From NCBI GenBank assembly GCA_037693485.1, contig CM075345.1:90478001-90542000 (forward strand): 64,000 bases of DNA, given 5' to 3'. A program made the translations under genes and the position numbers. Position 1 is the stretch's first letter; every line of letters starts with the position of its first letter. Source of the stretch: Kitagawia praeruptora (lineage: Eukaryota > Streptophyta > Magnoliopsida > Apiales > Apiaceae). This document shows positions 23,398 through 36,517 of the stretch, one piece after another. The notes beneath the pieces were generated by a model, which saw nothing but the letters and a program-made list of their open reading frames with translations, ran no database searches and was not told the origin of the DNA.

Positions 23398-24963
23398 TGA
23401 AAGAGTTTGTCCTAAAATCCAATCATGTATGATGATTTAGGAAGAACTTTCTTGTACACTTATTTGATTTCATTAATATTAATAAAAGACTTATTTGTTT
23501 TTATTACGGGCCTTATCTATTTAAATTGTTTTAAATAAGATATTCCATGGTTTAAAGTAAAGCTTCTAGAATTATAATGAGATTATAATAGTGAGATCTA
23601 GAAGATGATAACTCTAGACTTAAACAGTTCCTGATCATAGGATAACTAATCGGAAGTTAGTGAATCCGCAAAGATTGGTACATACTATGCTTGCTCCTTT
23701 CAGGAGGATGTCTGTTCTCATAGGCATTTGTGTGGTGACACTATAGCTAGTATGTAGGTGCTTATTAAGGAATAAGTTCACTGAACATGACTCGATAAGT
23801 TGAACAACTAATGGAGTTTACTCACGTGTCGATAGTTGTTCACAGAGTGATAGTTGTACAAGTGTCCTTAGACTTGAGATCGTTAGAGTAATCTTGTATA
23901 TAATGAACTGTGCTTTGGTTTAGTCCTTAGTCTCAAGGACATCCATTAGGTCTATTCTGGGCATAGGGATTTATGTATGGAGATAGTTAATGGTCAATAA
24001 AGGATCTACCCCTTCTAGTAAAGAAGTGAATGTCCTATGTTATTCTTAGTATGCGAGTTCTGGAATCTCTGGCCAGAGTATCTGAAATTAGAAAGGAGTT
24101 TCTAATTTGCATTAATATGAACTTTGCATTATGAATAAGAAATCATATGATTAAATTTGATAGGCTTGACACGAGATCCATGCCTTGTATTTAATCGGAA
24201 TATTGTAGGGTAGAAGGAATTGATTGTACGGTAACTAGCACTGACAGGTTCTTGGTATTCTAAGCAGTGAATTCATATTATCCGGATAGTCGCGATATGT
24301 TGAGAAGCATCACTCACGATGTAGAATAAATATAATTAATCAGTTAATTATATTTAATGAATTTTAGAATTCATATAAATAATAAATAAAAAGTTTATTA
24401 TTATTTATTTCTACTACCGGCTTAATATTGAACCTACAGGGTCACACCATAAAAAAATTAATTTATTGATGAAGGTATTTTGAGAGAGCAAGTTGTTTTT
24501 AATAATGATTAAAATAGTTTAATTATTATTTAAACATTTTGTGGGATTTATATATTAATATATACATGATATATTAATTATACTAAACCTACATGAGCCC
24601 TATAAATAGAAAGAGATGAGAAGAGAAGTGTGTGCATTTTTTTGTGTTTTTGTGAAAAACCTAAAAGGAGCTAGCCTCCATCTTCTTCATCTCTCTCTCT
24701 CTCAAAAGGAAAAACTCCATTTTTATAAAGCTTCGAGTTTTATAAAAGCTTCATCGAAGAATCAATCTTGGTGGATACCGGTAGAGTGCTTCACACTCTG
24801 AGGAGCAACTACTAGCAACCATAGATTATAAAGCTTCGATTTTTCAAGGTAAGGTTTCGATTCCTCCGCTATTTCTGTTTTATATGATTTTCTATATGTG
24901 CGATACAAGGTTTTTACGGAATAATTGTTATACCACGCTTCCGCTCGTCCGTAAATTCCTTCA
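23398..24963 (+). repeat. 3' LTR of D
   Basis: Same ends as the 5' LTR, 1566 bp against 1564 bp. Differences noted by eye include changes at about 23429, 23526, 23632, 23668, 23902, 24032, 24082, 24199, 24282, 24456, 24495, 24692, 24811, 24935 and 24950, mostly transitions. Confidence 0.9.
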
Positions 24964-26180
24964 TAACGGCCAACCGAGCTGAGAAAGGTTGTTTTAGAAA
25001 CTCTAGGTTGGTGTCCGCCCAAGATGGGGAATCTGCAATAGCCACTTACCAAAGGCTAATAAGAAAGATTTTTGCACCCTTGATCGGGAAGACCATGGAG
25101 GTCTACGTAGATGACATGTTAGTCAAGAGCCTATTCAAGGCAAACCATATTAAGCACCTTAGAGAGGCATTCGAAGTGCTAAGGCACCACATGATGATGT
25201 TGGATCCAACCAAGTGTGTTTTTGGCATTGGATCAGGAAATTTTTTGGGTCTGATGGTTTCAAAAAAAGGCATAGAGGCCAACCCTGATAAGATCATAGC
25301 GATTTTGGATATGGAACCACCCATCTCTATACGAGACGTACAGAAGTTGACAGGCCGAGTTGCAGCCTTAGGGTGATAAGTGCTTGCCTTTCTTTCAAGC
25401 ATTGAAGAAGGTGAATAACTTTGAATGGACACCTAAAAGCCAAGACTCGAACAGCTGAAGAAGTACATGAATAAAGCCACGTTGTTGGCCAAACCTAGTC
25501 CCAGAGAGACTCTATATTTATATCTAGCGGTGACTGAACAAGCATTGAGTGTTGTTCTCATCCGAGAAGAAAGCAATGTTCAGAAGCCTATCTACTATGT
25601 GAGCAAGGTGTTGCATGGGGCTGAGTTGAATTACTATCACATTGAGAAGTTTGCTTTGACATTGATAACAGCTTCGAGGAAGCTACGACCATACTTTCAG
25701 TCACACAAGATTGAAGTCCTACCGGACCAGCAGTTGAGAAATATTTTGCACATCCCGAAGGCCAGTGGAAGACTAATCAAGTGGGCGATCAAACTTGGAG
25801 AATTTGACATCACATATAAGCCTCGGACAGCCGTCAAGGCTCAAGCATTGGCTGACTTCGTGGTTGAATGTACCATTGGCAACCAAGAAGTCGGGGGGCA
25901 GGAGATAGTAACCACCCCTGGAAGTGAGGATAAAGATCAAGAGCTTATACCTTATCAGAAGAAATATTGGGTGCTCTATTTTGATGGAGCATCAAAAACA
26001 AAATCTAGTGGTGCAGGTTTGGTCTTGCAAAGCCCTGATGGGTTCACAGTTGAGTATGCTTTGAAGTTGGACTTTCCAACAACCAACAATGAAGCTGAGT
26101 ATGAAGCCTTGATAGCCGGATTGGGCTTGGCCAGAATCGTGAGGGTCAAGAACCCACTACGTTTGTGTAGATTCTGATAG
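24964..26180 (+). pseudogene. pol: G1b: Tat gypsy RT end, RNase H and archaeal-type RNase H
   Basis: After a chimeric junction near 25035 the frame reads ATYQRLIRKIF...MEVYVDDMLVKS, the RT palm with its catalytic YVDD (about 25105), the RT thumb to 25376, and after a small gap the native RNase H (YLYLAVTEQALSVVL, to ADFVVE). The following segment, WVLYFDGASKTKSSGAGLVL...TNNEAEYEALIAGL, has the Asp and Glu of a second, archaeal-type RNase H, known as a feature of the Tat lineage. Everything upstream of the RT palm is missing, and the integrase is cut off at 26180 by LTR fragment F. Confidence 0.8.
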
Positions 26181-27484
26181 TGTTAGTGCCCCAGAGACAA
26201 TGTAGTTGTACTTCTAGGAAAGACTATTTTATTACTCAATAATCATGTTCTACTGATTATTCTACATTAATTTATTATGTCTTAATTTATTGCGATATAA
26301 ATATAAGAGTAATAAATGTCCTTGGAATATAGAACATGTATTCTATATTTAAGTATGTGACTTAAAAATGAGATTATATGAATAGTGTTATATTCCTAAA
26401 TATCCCTAATCGAGCATTATTAATATGGGACAATTATAATGCATAAAGATTTGTATGTTTGTTGACGGATGACCACATCTCATTGGTCATAGGTATAGTG
26501 ATACTAAAGTCAAGAACATAGGTGCATGTAATTTTATACATGGCACTGGATTAACCCACGGTGAGATTCTACATGTTGATAATGTCATTAGAAAGACTCA
26601 CAATGATAATGGTGTAATGATCCTTAGACTTGAGATCATTATATTTCTATACGAGGATTAATATACTTTGACTACATTAAAAGTTACCTTTGACCGGGTG
26701 ATGATAAAAGTGTACATCGGGTATATTATGAGTCGTATGAGAAATATGAATGATAGATAAAGGATTTAACCCTCTTATTATTAGGAGAGATATTATTGGC
26801 CTTTTGATTGAGTAAGACTATGAAAATGCATGGCCATGCTCAAATATTGATTTGTTTTAATAGTCTACTCATTGATCAAGGAAACCCAGATTAAACGTTG
26901 AAGAGGATGACTATTAACATGCCTCGAGTTTAATCTGTAATATTTGGTTAAAGGGATTATATTACACGGAAACATTAATCACGAAAGGTTTAATTGGATC
27001 ACCAATTATTATTATTACTTGGGTAACAATGATGTATTACTAGATGCCGCTCATTATTTATAATTTTATTATTGGATATTAAAATTATTGCCAACGTAAT
27101 AATCACCTAAAAGGTTACACAATAAGAACGTTTAAAAGGAGTTTTAATTTAAATTATGAATTTAAATTAAATCATTAAATTCGAAATTGGTTATTAATTA
27201 ATTAAGCTGGTCTTAATTAATTATTAAAGAGAATTCGAATTTAATAATAAAATCAAATCAGAATGGGTTTGGAGAAGCCCAATTCGATTCTCACAAAAGA
27301 TGTGTGTTTTCTGACTGGAATCGGGCCACTGAGCAAGACTAACCAAGTGAGGTTTGTGCCTGTAAACAGCGATTTATGGTTTTGTGATTTAATCTCGAAT
27401 TTTCTGAAAATTAAATCATATTGGATATGATATGTTATGATGTGTTGATGATGATCATATAATCTGTATATATATTGATATATA
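26181..27484. mobile_element. F: LTR fragment of a D-like copia element
   Basis: Begins TGTTAGTGCCCCAGAGACAA at the exact end of the G1b frame and runs to the insertion point of C2. It shares CCTTAGACTTGAGATCAT (about 26621) and general layout with the D LTR but is a different family. Its right end and any interior would lie beyond C2. No coding frame. Confidence 0.6.
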
Positions 27485-28009
27485 TGTTAGGCATAATACA
27501 CAATTATAATTAATATTTGTATGAGAGATTAACAAGAACACACGCTTTAACAATTAAAAACTGTTTGAAATTAATAATTTCTCTCTGAGTGATTTAAAAT
27601 ATCACAGAGAGCTGCTTAGGTTACAATGAATGATAATTCGTTGTTCGATACACTTCTAGAGTTAACCTAACTGTATTTATAAAACATACAGCTACTATAC
27701 AATCGTAAATTGATACTCCTATAAATCAGCTATACAATTGATATAGATCACGATTGCTACACGTCTCCTTAGTCAACACAATCTCTTTGACAGATATCCA
27801 ATCTTCAAAGATATTGCTTCCATAATTATCTTCAATTATCCTTCAATCACTGTTGACCTGTAGACGCTTCCTCCAGACAGAGTTTAACAAACTCTGTCGA
27901 GCTTCCATTCGTCAACGTTTAACTAAACTCTGACTGCTTCCAGCTAAACTCTGATTTATCACTGTAACACTTAAACACTGATTATTATTTACATCAATTA
28001 TATCTAACA
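27485..28009 (-). repeat. 3' LTR of C2
   Basis: Minus strand starts TGTTAGATATAATTGATG and ends TTATGCCTAACA; same family as the C3 LTR (44126-44669). It contains a perfect 10-bp inverted repeat, GACAGAGTTT-AAC-AAACTCTGTC, at 27876-27898. ATATA (27480-27484) is one half of the possible target duplication. Confidence 0.9.
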
Positions 28010-28022
28010 ATCTCCCCCAACT
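28010..28022 (-). promoter_or_regulatory. Polypurine tract of C2
   Basis: Minus strand AAGTTGGGGGAGATT just before the TGTTAG of the LTR. Confidence 0.85.
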
Positions 28023-28168
28023 TGTTCATTAGTAAAAATGCACAAGTTAACAATAATTGATGATGTCAAAACCAAAATAGACAAATAAAGTATTTAACAA
28101 ATAATCAGAGTTTAAACTTCTACTTAAACAAAATCTACATAAAGCAAGAAATTCTTATAGAGCACTAT

Positions 28169-31100
28169 TCACTTAATTTCCTCAACATCTGGTGTTGATC
28201 TGAGATAGTCAATCAACAATCTTCTCTCTGCATTTTCAAGTTCTCTCTGCATAATCTCCTTGATCTCTTTCAGCTTAGGATCAGTTTCACCAGTTCGATA
28301 AATAGCAGATCTCAGAGAATAGATTTTGTTTCTTCTCATCTCATTACCTAGTCTGATGAAATATGTTGTCTTCGACTCAGAATTAAAATCAAGCACTGTT
28401 ATACCTAAGTCTGTCTTCAGCTTAGCACTGTCTTTCTTCATCTCAACTAGATTACCATGATAGTCTCTGTACTTTGGAACATACTGACTGTTATACTTTA
28501 TACCTCTAACTGCCAAATTATGCAGCATCTTCTTTCTTAGCACATTTGTAGCTTGATGAGTCCTTTGATTCTTCACTTGGAAAATATACAGAACATACTC
28601 TAATTCTTCCCATAGCTTTAAATCAAGATCATCCTCACCAATTTTGTATACAGTCCCATCTGCCATAAAATACAAAAGAAAATCCTTCTCTAAACTCTTC
28701 TGATGAATCAACTGCACTGACTCCAGTCTATCCAAACTCTCCTATGTAACACCTAGACCTGGAACAGCCAGTGATGAAGGATCTCGAGGACCAGTATTCA
28801 TTCTCTTTTCTCTGTGTGAACCCAAACCAGCTTTATCTCTTCCTATCTTACCCATTAAAGCTCTGCTCTGTAGAAAATTTCCTCCAGCCTCTCCAACCTC
28901 CAGAGTTTGTTCACGAATTGTTGATTTCCCAAAAATTGCTTGCATTGAAGTAGACAAAGGCTTTTGCACAACTTGTGTAGCAACAGAAGTTGTATTAACT
29001 TTCTTTAAGACCTTTTCTTCCTCAACAGCCTTACCCTTCATCTTCTGTTTAATCTCTGCTTCTGTTGGTTTTCTGGATACTTGCATCCTCTGATCAGTAC
29101 CAACATTCTATTTGATAGTAATGCCTTTAAGAACAGGCCTCACAGCTTTTACATTCTTCTTGAATTTGTCAGGCTTCAAAGCTTTCTGATTCTCTTCTTG
29201 TAGATTCTTCTCTTCAGCTTGAATGTCTGCACAATAGTCACTCCTTCTTCATTTTCCTCCAGAAACAATCTAGCAGCCAACTCTTCATCAGTCTGTGGAT
29301 TAGCAGTTAATAACAAACTCTGAGTCTTGGAAGTACCCGGATTATCAGTGTTTATTCCATCAGACTTTGACTTAGAAGTTTTGCCAGATTGTAAACTCTT
29401 ATCAGCAGCTCTTGATTTTAAACTCTTCTGACCTTTTGCTCCTCCATCTCTAGCATCATCCTTCTGAGTCAGAGTTTGAGACTGCCTGCGTTTAGACTTA
29501 GCAAATCTCTCCCCCTTTTTGACATCATCAGGAATTAATACAGATGTAATCAGCTCCAAGGAGATAGTAATGGAATCAATCTTATCAGACAAAGTAGTCT
29601 GATTTTGTTCAACTTGACCTAGTCTTTGAAAAAGAGTATCTTGAGCTTTAGAGAATTTCTGTAATCTCATGGAAGTGTCTCTTTGTGTAGTCATATCTCT
29701 GGCAACAATCTCTGCTCTCAAATCAGTAATTACCTTTTGAGACTCATCAAATCTTTCATTCAAATTCTTTACTTGAACAATAGTTGCTTGAAGATTTGAG
29801 AGAATATCAGGATTTGAAATCTTTTTGGCAGATTGATGCACAAATTTAGCTGCTCTCTTCCTTGGAAAAATACAGTCCTCCTTATGCCAATTCGCAAAGA
29901 AGTTAGCAAAATACTCTGCTTCAATTTCATGTGTATTTGAAGGTTGAGAGAAAGGTGTGTGTTTGGCATCAGTTTGTACTGGAATATGCTCAGAAGAGTC
30001 AGAGTCTTCACTGCCTTCATCTTGAAAATCAGCATTTGCATCTGCAACTGGTTCACTCGCAGCAACAGTCTCAGCAACAACTTCAACAGTCTCAGCAACA
30101 ACTTCAACATTCTCAGCAACAACCTCTGCAGTGGCAACATTAACTTGCTTGGCAGGTTGCTCTTCAGACTCAATAGTTTGAGCATCAGACTCTGCAATTG
30201 GAACAACTACATCCATAGTATCAGAGATTACAGCGTTGGTTGACTACTCAACTTCTTCAGCTTTTTCAGAAACCTGGTGAGCATCAGAGAATAGCTCAGT
30301 GTGAGAAGCTACTATTTCATCAAGGACTACAGTAGGCTGATCAGCTGTACCAATTTCTCCAGAATTAGCAGCAATTGATGAAGTAGGAACATCAATATGG
30401 TCAGAGAATGTTTCAAAACCATCTTTGTTGTCCTCATCCATTTGTACATTTGCAGGTGTTGGCACAGCTTCTTCTACAGTATTTATCTCAACAACAGGTA
30501 TCTCTTTAGGGATTACCTCTAGAGCTTCAACATTCACCTCCTCATCAGATTCATCAAGGACCAACTTTCTCCTTTTGTATGTAAGTACCTCAGCTGGCAC
30601 TTCTTCTTCTGAAGAATCTTCTTCTGTAGAATCCTCTTCAATAGATGGTGATGAAGGTCTGTTTGCTCTTGCCTTTGGAGCCCTTTTAGACTTTTTAATA
30701 GCAATATGCTTGGTTCTTCCTCTCTTCTTAGGTGTAGCCTTTGTTGGTGGTGATTTTTGTTCAGGTTGAGGTTGGGCTTGAGGTTGAGTTTGTGGTTGAG
30801 ATTGAGTGGTTGCTGGTGTTTCAGTGATTGTGGTTTGTGAAGGGTCAGTGTTTGTGGTTGGTGGTTCAGTATTGGATTCATGATTATCAGGTTGAGTGGG
30901 TTGAGATTCAGTGTTTGTTGGTTGTTGAGGTTCTTGGGGTTGATGTAGGAAGTTCTGAAGAGCAAGAGGCAAAACTAACTCAGGCATAGCCTTGGTTGCA
31001 TCCTTGTTAGTCAAATCAGAGAATATTCTCTTGTTAACTTTAAATGGCTGAATCACATCATCCTCAGCAATTGCAATATTAGGCACACAAGCAGTAAATA

Positions 31101-31731
31101 ACAATTGACAGAATCTAACAAAATAAACAGTAGTAGACTTTGACAATCTATCACCTAAGTTCATTAAGACAAGTCTGCCAAAATCGAAATTACTTCCATA
31201 GAGAAGAGAATACCCGATTTGTAGACTATCAGTAGGAATTGCATCCCAGTTGGTGACATTCTTGCCAAAGGCCCTTGTTATACAATCAAAGAAGAAACTT
31301 CATTCCTTTCTCAGTTGTGGCCTTTTCACTGATCCAAGCTTGGCTAAAGAACCTGAGTATCCAATTTGCTGCAACATCTCTCTTAGATGTTTCTCACTAA
31401 CAACATTGTAAGAGGAGTGTTCATCAAAACCTAAAGTTTCTCTGATTGTAGTTGGAGTAATCACATACTCTGTCTCCTCATAGGTAAAAACAATAGATGG
31501 AGTCCCATTCTCTCCTCCATCGTCATAAGCAGAGTTCTGCCAGAAGGTACCAATTTGCGAGGCAGATAGTGTTGGTGGTTCAACCAGAGCTTGACCAACC
31601 TCCGAATCCCTCAAAAAGTTCTGAATCAGATGAAACGCCTCTGGAACGTTTGCATTAATCAAAGGGGCTGCATAGTTATTAAAAACAAACAATAGCCCAA
31701 GAGCAGTAAAAGGTTTGGTGGCCATTAGAAA
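28169..31731 (-). pseudogene. Third ORF of C2, with extra C-terminal domain; stops and one frameshift
   Basis: ATG at 31731 (MATKPFTALGLLF) starts a frame of nearly 1190 codons. It is broken by TGA near 31299 (a Trp codon in C1 and C4), TAG near 30243, a one-base frameshift near 29215-29230, TAG near 29110 and a stop near 28740. The N-terminal domain matches C1 and C4 (around RPQLRKE). The middle is Pro/Gln/Thr-rich with acidic runs (EEDSTEEDSSEEE) and basic patches (KKRGRTKHIAIKKSKRAPK), plausible nuclear signals. A coiled coil ends in IPDDVKKGERF. A further 188-residue C-terminal domain (28735-28169), absent from C1, is rich in charged helices. No known enzyme motif; function unknown. Confidence 0.75.
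29508..29526 (-). promoter_or_regulatory. Internal polypurine tract in the third ORF of C2
   Basis: The minus strand reads GATGTCAAAAAGGGGGAGA, identical to 7939-7957 of C1 and encoding the same DVKKGE residues. Similar to the true polypurine tract beside the LTR. Confidence 0.5.
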
Positions 31732-33309
31732 CAATTTGAGAAGAAAATATGAAAGAAAATGTGAGTGAAAGGTGTTTGCGAAAATGCTCAAGTGAAAAAT
31801 ACGAAATAACTGAGTGGTTGTGGAAAAAGTAATTGTGAGTGGGTGTGTAAGTGGGTGAGTGAATATGAAGAGTTTAAGTGAAATGATTAGATATGTAAAG
31901 AAAAATTAAACCCAATCGTTTTAACATTAATAAACGCAACCAGTTACCATGTGTGAGTGGGACACGATTCTTGAGAAATGTGTGAGTGGGACACGTGGCA
32001 CATAATTAGCGAAACAACTTTGTATTGCTCAGTAATTATAGCAATAATTACTGCTACTCTCTCACCTATTACCAATGCACTTTAACACTCTTATACTTAT
32101 CAACAGTTGGCAGTTTACACTTTTTACCCCAAGTGTAGAAATTGTCTGAAATAAAATATACCTTAGAGTATTAGACAAAATCCATCAGTGTTTGTCAATT
32201 CTCCAACTTCATTACTATAACCCTTTCAAAAAAACTGCACAGGTGTGAATAAATGTGTGTGTATAGCAAAGTTTACTAATCCAATTTTTAGAGCATCTAA
32301 TATTTCATAATATCCATAAAATAAATCAGTAAACACTGGATGCATAAACTCTCATAGTAAACACTGAATGTATGATGAATGCTAAACTCTGTAGAAAATT
32401 TATATACAGAAACTCTGAACTAACTTATACCCCTCTGCTAAATACAAAAAAATAATATACAGAAGGAATAAAATACCAATTTTTTTTAACAGGAGTTGTA
32501 ACTAGTCACCAAAAATCCTATAATTTTAACCCTTATCATTTTGATAAGTTCCTGGATCTTCCTAATCTCTGACCAGTCACCAAAAATCCTAGAATTTTAG
32601 CCCTTATCTTTTGATAAGTTCCTGGGTCATCCTAGTCTTTGACTAGTCACCAAAAATTAGAGAATTTTAGCCCTTATCTTGTGATAAGTTCCTGGTTCTT
32701 CCTGATCTTTGATTAATCACCAAAAATTAGAGAATTTTAGCCCTTACTATTACCAGCAAGTTCTTGGTTCTTCCTAGATACAACATAATCAAAAAGAAAT
32801 TCTAGCATCCTAAATACAATTCCTTTGGGGGTTTTCTAACTACAGCAACTAACAAAACAGAGTTTAGCTAACAGAGTTTAGAAGCCATCAACATCAGAAG
32901 TTATTCATGAGAGGCAATGCACACAGTATTTACAGACTCAGAGTTTAGGATAGATAAACTAAGAGATGCTATAAATATGAAACATTATCATGCTTGTGTT
33001 AATTTTCTGCACAGTCTAAGATTAGATCACAAATAACTTAGAAAGATTAATGGTTAATAACTGATAATCATGCTTCATACAGTTTTCTTCATCGGTGTTC
33101 ATATCAGACAATAACTTTATCAGAGTTTATGAGTGTTTATCCAACATGTTAACAGTAATTGACCGACAAAACATGCTAACAGAGTTTAATAGTATACGAA
33201 TAGAGTTTGCATAGCAGAGTTTAAAAATAGAGTTCACATAGCAGTTAACACATCACAGAAACATAAGTAATGCATTACATAAGTAAAATTTTGAGTCTAA
33301 CCAATATCT
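31732..33309 (-). other. C2 spacer between pol and third ORF, leader-like near the ATG
   Basis: Noncoding. The part just upstream of the third-ORF ATG (31740-31930) is, on the minus strand, CT/CA-rich like a plant 5' leader, and 31950-32000 holds repeated CACGTG/GTCCCACTCACACAT words. It may supply a separate promoter for the third ORF (inference). CAGAGTTTA words are dense at 32860-33240. Confidence 0.5.
32514..32785. repeat. Four tandem 61-70 bp units in the C2 spacer
   Basis: Units start at 32514, 32575, 32645 and 32715 with (A/G)GTCACCAAAAAT, and contain a CCCTTATC...GATAAGTTCCTGG stem-loop. The last unit has lost the GATAAG arm. Confidence 0.8.
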
Positions 33310-36300
33310 CTAGTCAAAACCAGAGACCATTCCAAGTTCATTTACCAGCCTTGTAAATATAGCTTCACTCAATGGCTTGGTGAAGATATTTACAAGCTGT
33401 TGTTCTGTAGACACAAAATGAAGCTCAATGTTTCCTTCCTCTACATGTTCTCTAATAAAGTGATACCTTATGCTGATGTGCTTAGTCATTGAATGTTGTA
33501 CTGGATTACCTGTCATAGCAATAGCACTTTGATTATCACAGTAAATAGGAATTTTACTGTACCTCAATCCATAATCCAGCAATTGATTCTTCATCCATAG
33601 AATCTGTGCACAACAGCTACCAGCTGCAATATACTCTACCTCAGCTGTTGATGTAGAAATTGATTTCTGTTTCTTGCTGTACCAAGAAACAAGTCTATCA
33701 CCCAGAAATTGATAACTTCCACTGGTGATTTTTCTGTCTATCTTACAGCCTACAAAGTCTGCATCAGAGTAACCAAGTAGCTTGAAATCTGATTCTCTGG
33801 GATACCACAGACCTAAAGTAATGGTGCCCTTGAGATATTTAAAAATTCTTTTCACAGCTGTGAGATGTGGTTCTCTTGGCTCTGCCTGAAATCTTGCACA
33901 GAGACAAGTTGCATACATGATATCAGGCCTACTTGCTATCAGATAAAGAAGAGACCCTATCATTCTTCTGTAGCTTGTCATATCTACTGAAGCCCCTGTA
34001 TCTTTGTCCAACTTTGTTGCTGTTGCCATGGGAGTTGATGCAGATGAGCAGTCAAGCATACCAAATTTCTTGAGAAGATTTCTGGTATATTTTGCTTGAT
34101 TTATGAAAATCCCATCATCTATTTGCTTCACCTGTAGGCCTAGAAAATAACTAAGCTCTCCCATCATACTCATTTGATACCTGGACTTCATTAGCTTGGC
34201 AAACTCTGTGAAACCCACTTTCTAGAAGAAATTGAGCCAGAGTTTCATACCATGCTCTTGGTGCCTGCTTAAGTCCATAGAGTGCCTTATCAAGCCTGTA
34301 GACATAATCTGGATATTTGGGGTCCACAAATCCTGGTGGTTGTTCAACAAACACTTCTTCTTCAAGTTTCCCATTCAGAAAGGTACTTTTCACATCCATC
34401 TGAAATACCTTGAATTTCTTATGAGAGGCATATGCGAGAAACATCCTTATTGCCTCCAACCTTGCAACTAGAGCAAAAGTTTCATCATAGTCTATTCCTT
34501 CCTGTTGTGAATAGCCTTTTGCCACAAGTCTGGCCTTGTTTCTTGTAACAACCCCCTCACTATCAGTTTTATTCCTGAAAAACTATTTAGTACCAATAAT
34601 AGATCTATTATTTGGTCTTGGTACAAGGGTCCAAACTTCATTTCTCTCAAATTCATTAAACTCCTCCTGCGTTGCTGTTATCTAGTCAGCATCTTGAAGA
34701 GCTTTTTCTACTTTCTTTGGTTCAGATTGTGACAAGAAGGCATGAAACAGACATTCATTTGTTGTTGCACTCCTTGTCCTAACTCTTGCATCTGGATCAC
34801 CAATAATCAAATCAGGTGTGTGAGATTTTGTCCATTTCCTAGCTGAAGGCAAATGACTTCTCTCAGTATTTGATCCTCCCCTCGATCCATGTTCTCCTGA
34901 TTTTCTTGTTGACTTTCTTCATTCTCTGAGGCTCCCCCTGAATTTGATTGCTCAGAGTTTGAATTGTCAGATTTTGGACTTTCAGAGTTTGAGTCATCAG
35001 AGTTTGATTCAGATTTTTCAGCTGACTTATTTTTAGAATTTGAACCATCACTTTGAAGTGATTCTTCATGCTCCCCCTCAACTAGTTCTTCCCTTGTTTG
35101 TGGCTGAGAAGTTTCTTCAGTGTTTACCAGTAGAGGTTCAGAGTTTAACTCAACAGAGTTTGTCAGTTCAGCTTCATCAGAGTTTACTTCATCAGAGTTT
35201 AAATCTTCATTTTCAAAGTGCAGTTGATCATGTTCATCTACATCTTCAAGTCCAGTTATTTTCTTGTCATCAAATGACACATGAATTGACTCCATGATCA
35301 CCTTGGTTCTCATATTATAAACTCTGAATGCCTTTGTTGATAGTGGATAGCCAACAAAAATTCCTTCGTCAGCTTTTAACTCAAATCTTGTCAACTGTTC
35401 AGGATGAGTTTTCAGTACAAAGAACTTGCACCTAAAAATATGAAAATATTTCAGGTTTGGCTTCTTTTCCCTCACCATCTCATATGGTGTTTTTCCATGC
35501 TTGTTAATCAGAGTGGCATTCTGAGTAAAACAGGTAGTTTGAACAACTTCTTCCCAGAAATAGGTTGGCAATTTTGTTTCATCAAGCATAGTTCTGGCAA
35601 CTTCTATCAAGGTTCTGTTCTTTCTTTCAACTACACCATTTTGCTGTGGTGTACCAGGTGCAGAAAACTCTTGCTTCACTCCTCGGTTCTTGCAGAATTC
35701 TTCCATTGTTGCATTTCTGAACTCAGTTCCATTATCACTCCTAATTATCTTGACTTTCTGTTTTGATCCTTTGTCTAGCAGCTTCACATGCTCCATCAGA
35801 GTTAATGCAGTTTTATCCTTCTTTGCTAGAAAATACACCCAAGTATATCTGGTGTGTTCATCAACAATGACTAAAGCATATTTCTTTCTTCCAATAGACA
35901 TCACATTTACTGGTCCAAAAAGATCAACATGTAGAAAATGATAAGGATCAACAATTGAAGATTCAGACTTGCTCTTGAAAGATGACTTCCTTTGTTTGGC
36001 CTTTTGACAGGAATCACACAGACCATTAACATTTAATAAAGATTTTGGGAGTCCTCTAATAAGATCCTTTCTAATCAGCTCATTGATGTTGTTCAGATTC
36101 AAATGAGAGAGTTTCTTATGCCACTTCCAACTCTCTTCACTGGACATTCTTGTTGACAGACATACTGCTTTGCCATCAGAGTTTGTTGACAACCTTATTT
36201 CATAGATATTATTGTGCCTGTGTCCAACTAGAACAATTTTCCCTGTAGATTTACTGATGATTTCACAGATTTGACTCACAGATAGCAGATCATGCTTGAG

Positions 36301-36474
36301 TCCTGGAACCAGAGCTACGTTTGTGATGATGACACTTCCAAGATTGATATTGCCATATCCCAGAGTATGTCCTATGTTGCCATCTCCATAGGAAACTTTT
36401 GAGCCAGCCTTCTCCACATACTCTGATAGCAGGGCTTTATTTCCAGTCATGTGTCTTGAACATCCACTGTCCAT
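33310..36474 (-). pseudogene. pol: pol of C2: protease, integrase, RT without YVDD, RNase H
   Basis: Protease MDSGCSRHMTG at 36474; integrase zinc motif HKKLSHLN...CDSCQKAKQ and catalytic HVDLFG, RSDNGTEF, GVVERKNRT all present. After the Ser/Asp-rich linker a frameshift near 34885 in a G-rich run moves the frame; Trp codons are TAG near 34690 and 34580. RT (34525-34151) has FQMDVKSTFLNG and LYGLKQAPRAW, but a deletion near 34205 removes the segment with the catalytic YVDD and shifts the frame. The RNase H region (34218-33310) is open to its ELGM end. A short deletion also removes the segment after SVSQIC seen in C3. Unable to reverse transcribe on its own. Confidence 0.85.
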
Positions 36475-36517
36475 GACTAGGGTACTCTCCCTGATGCCCT
36501 ACAATCACAAACATTTA

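Larger units (their letters stand above)
16582..24963 (+). mobile_element. D: complete copia retrotransposon with 1.56-kb LTRs, coding-dead
   Basis: Both LTRs, primer site, polypurine tract and a 5-bp target duplication TAACG (16577-16581, 24964-24968) are present. The interior holds a 2.3-kb leader with hairpins and a gag-pol relic full of stops and a large gag deletion. The two LTRs differ at only about fifteen sites by eye (roughly one percent) despite the ruined coding region. Confidence 0.9.

Noticed and set aside
29931..30769. Plus-strand frames rich in Gln/Ser opposite the C2 third ORF
   Set aside because: They are shadows of repetitive Ala/Val/Glu and Pro/Gln coding on the minus strand.
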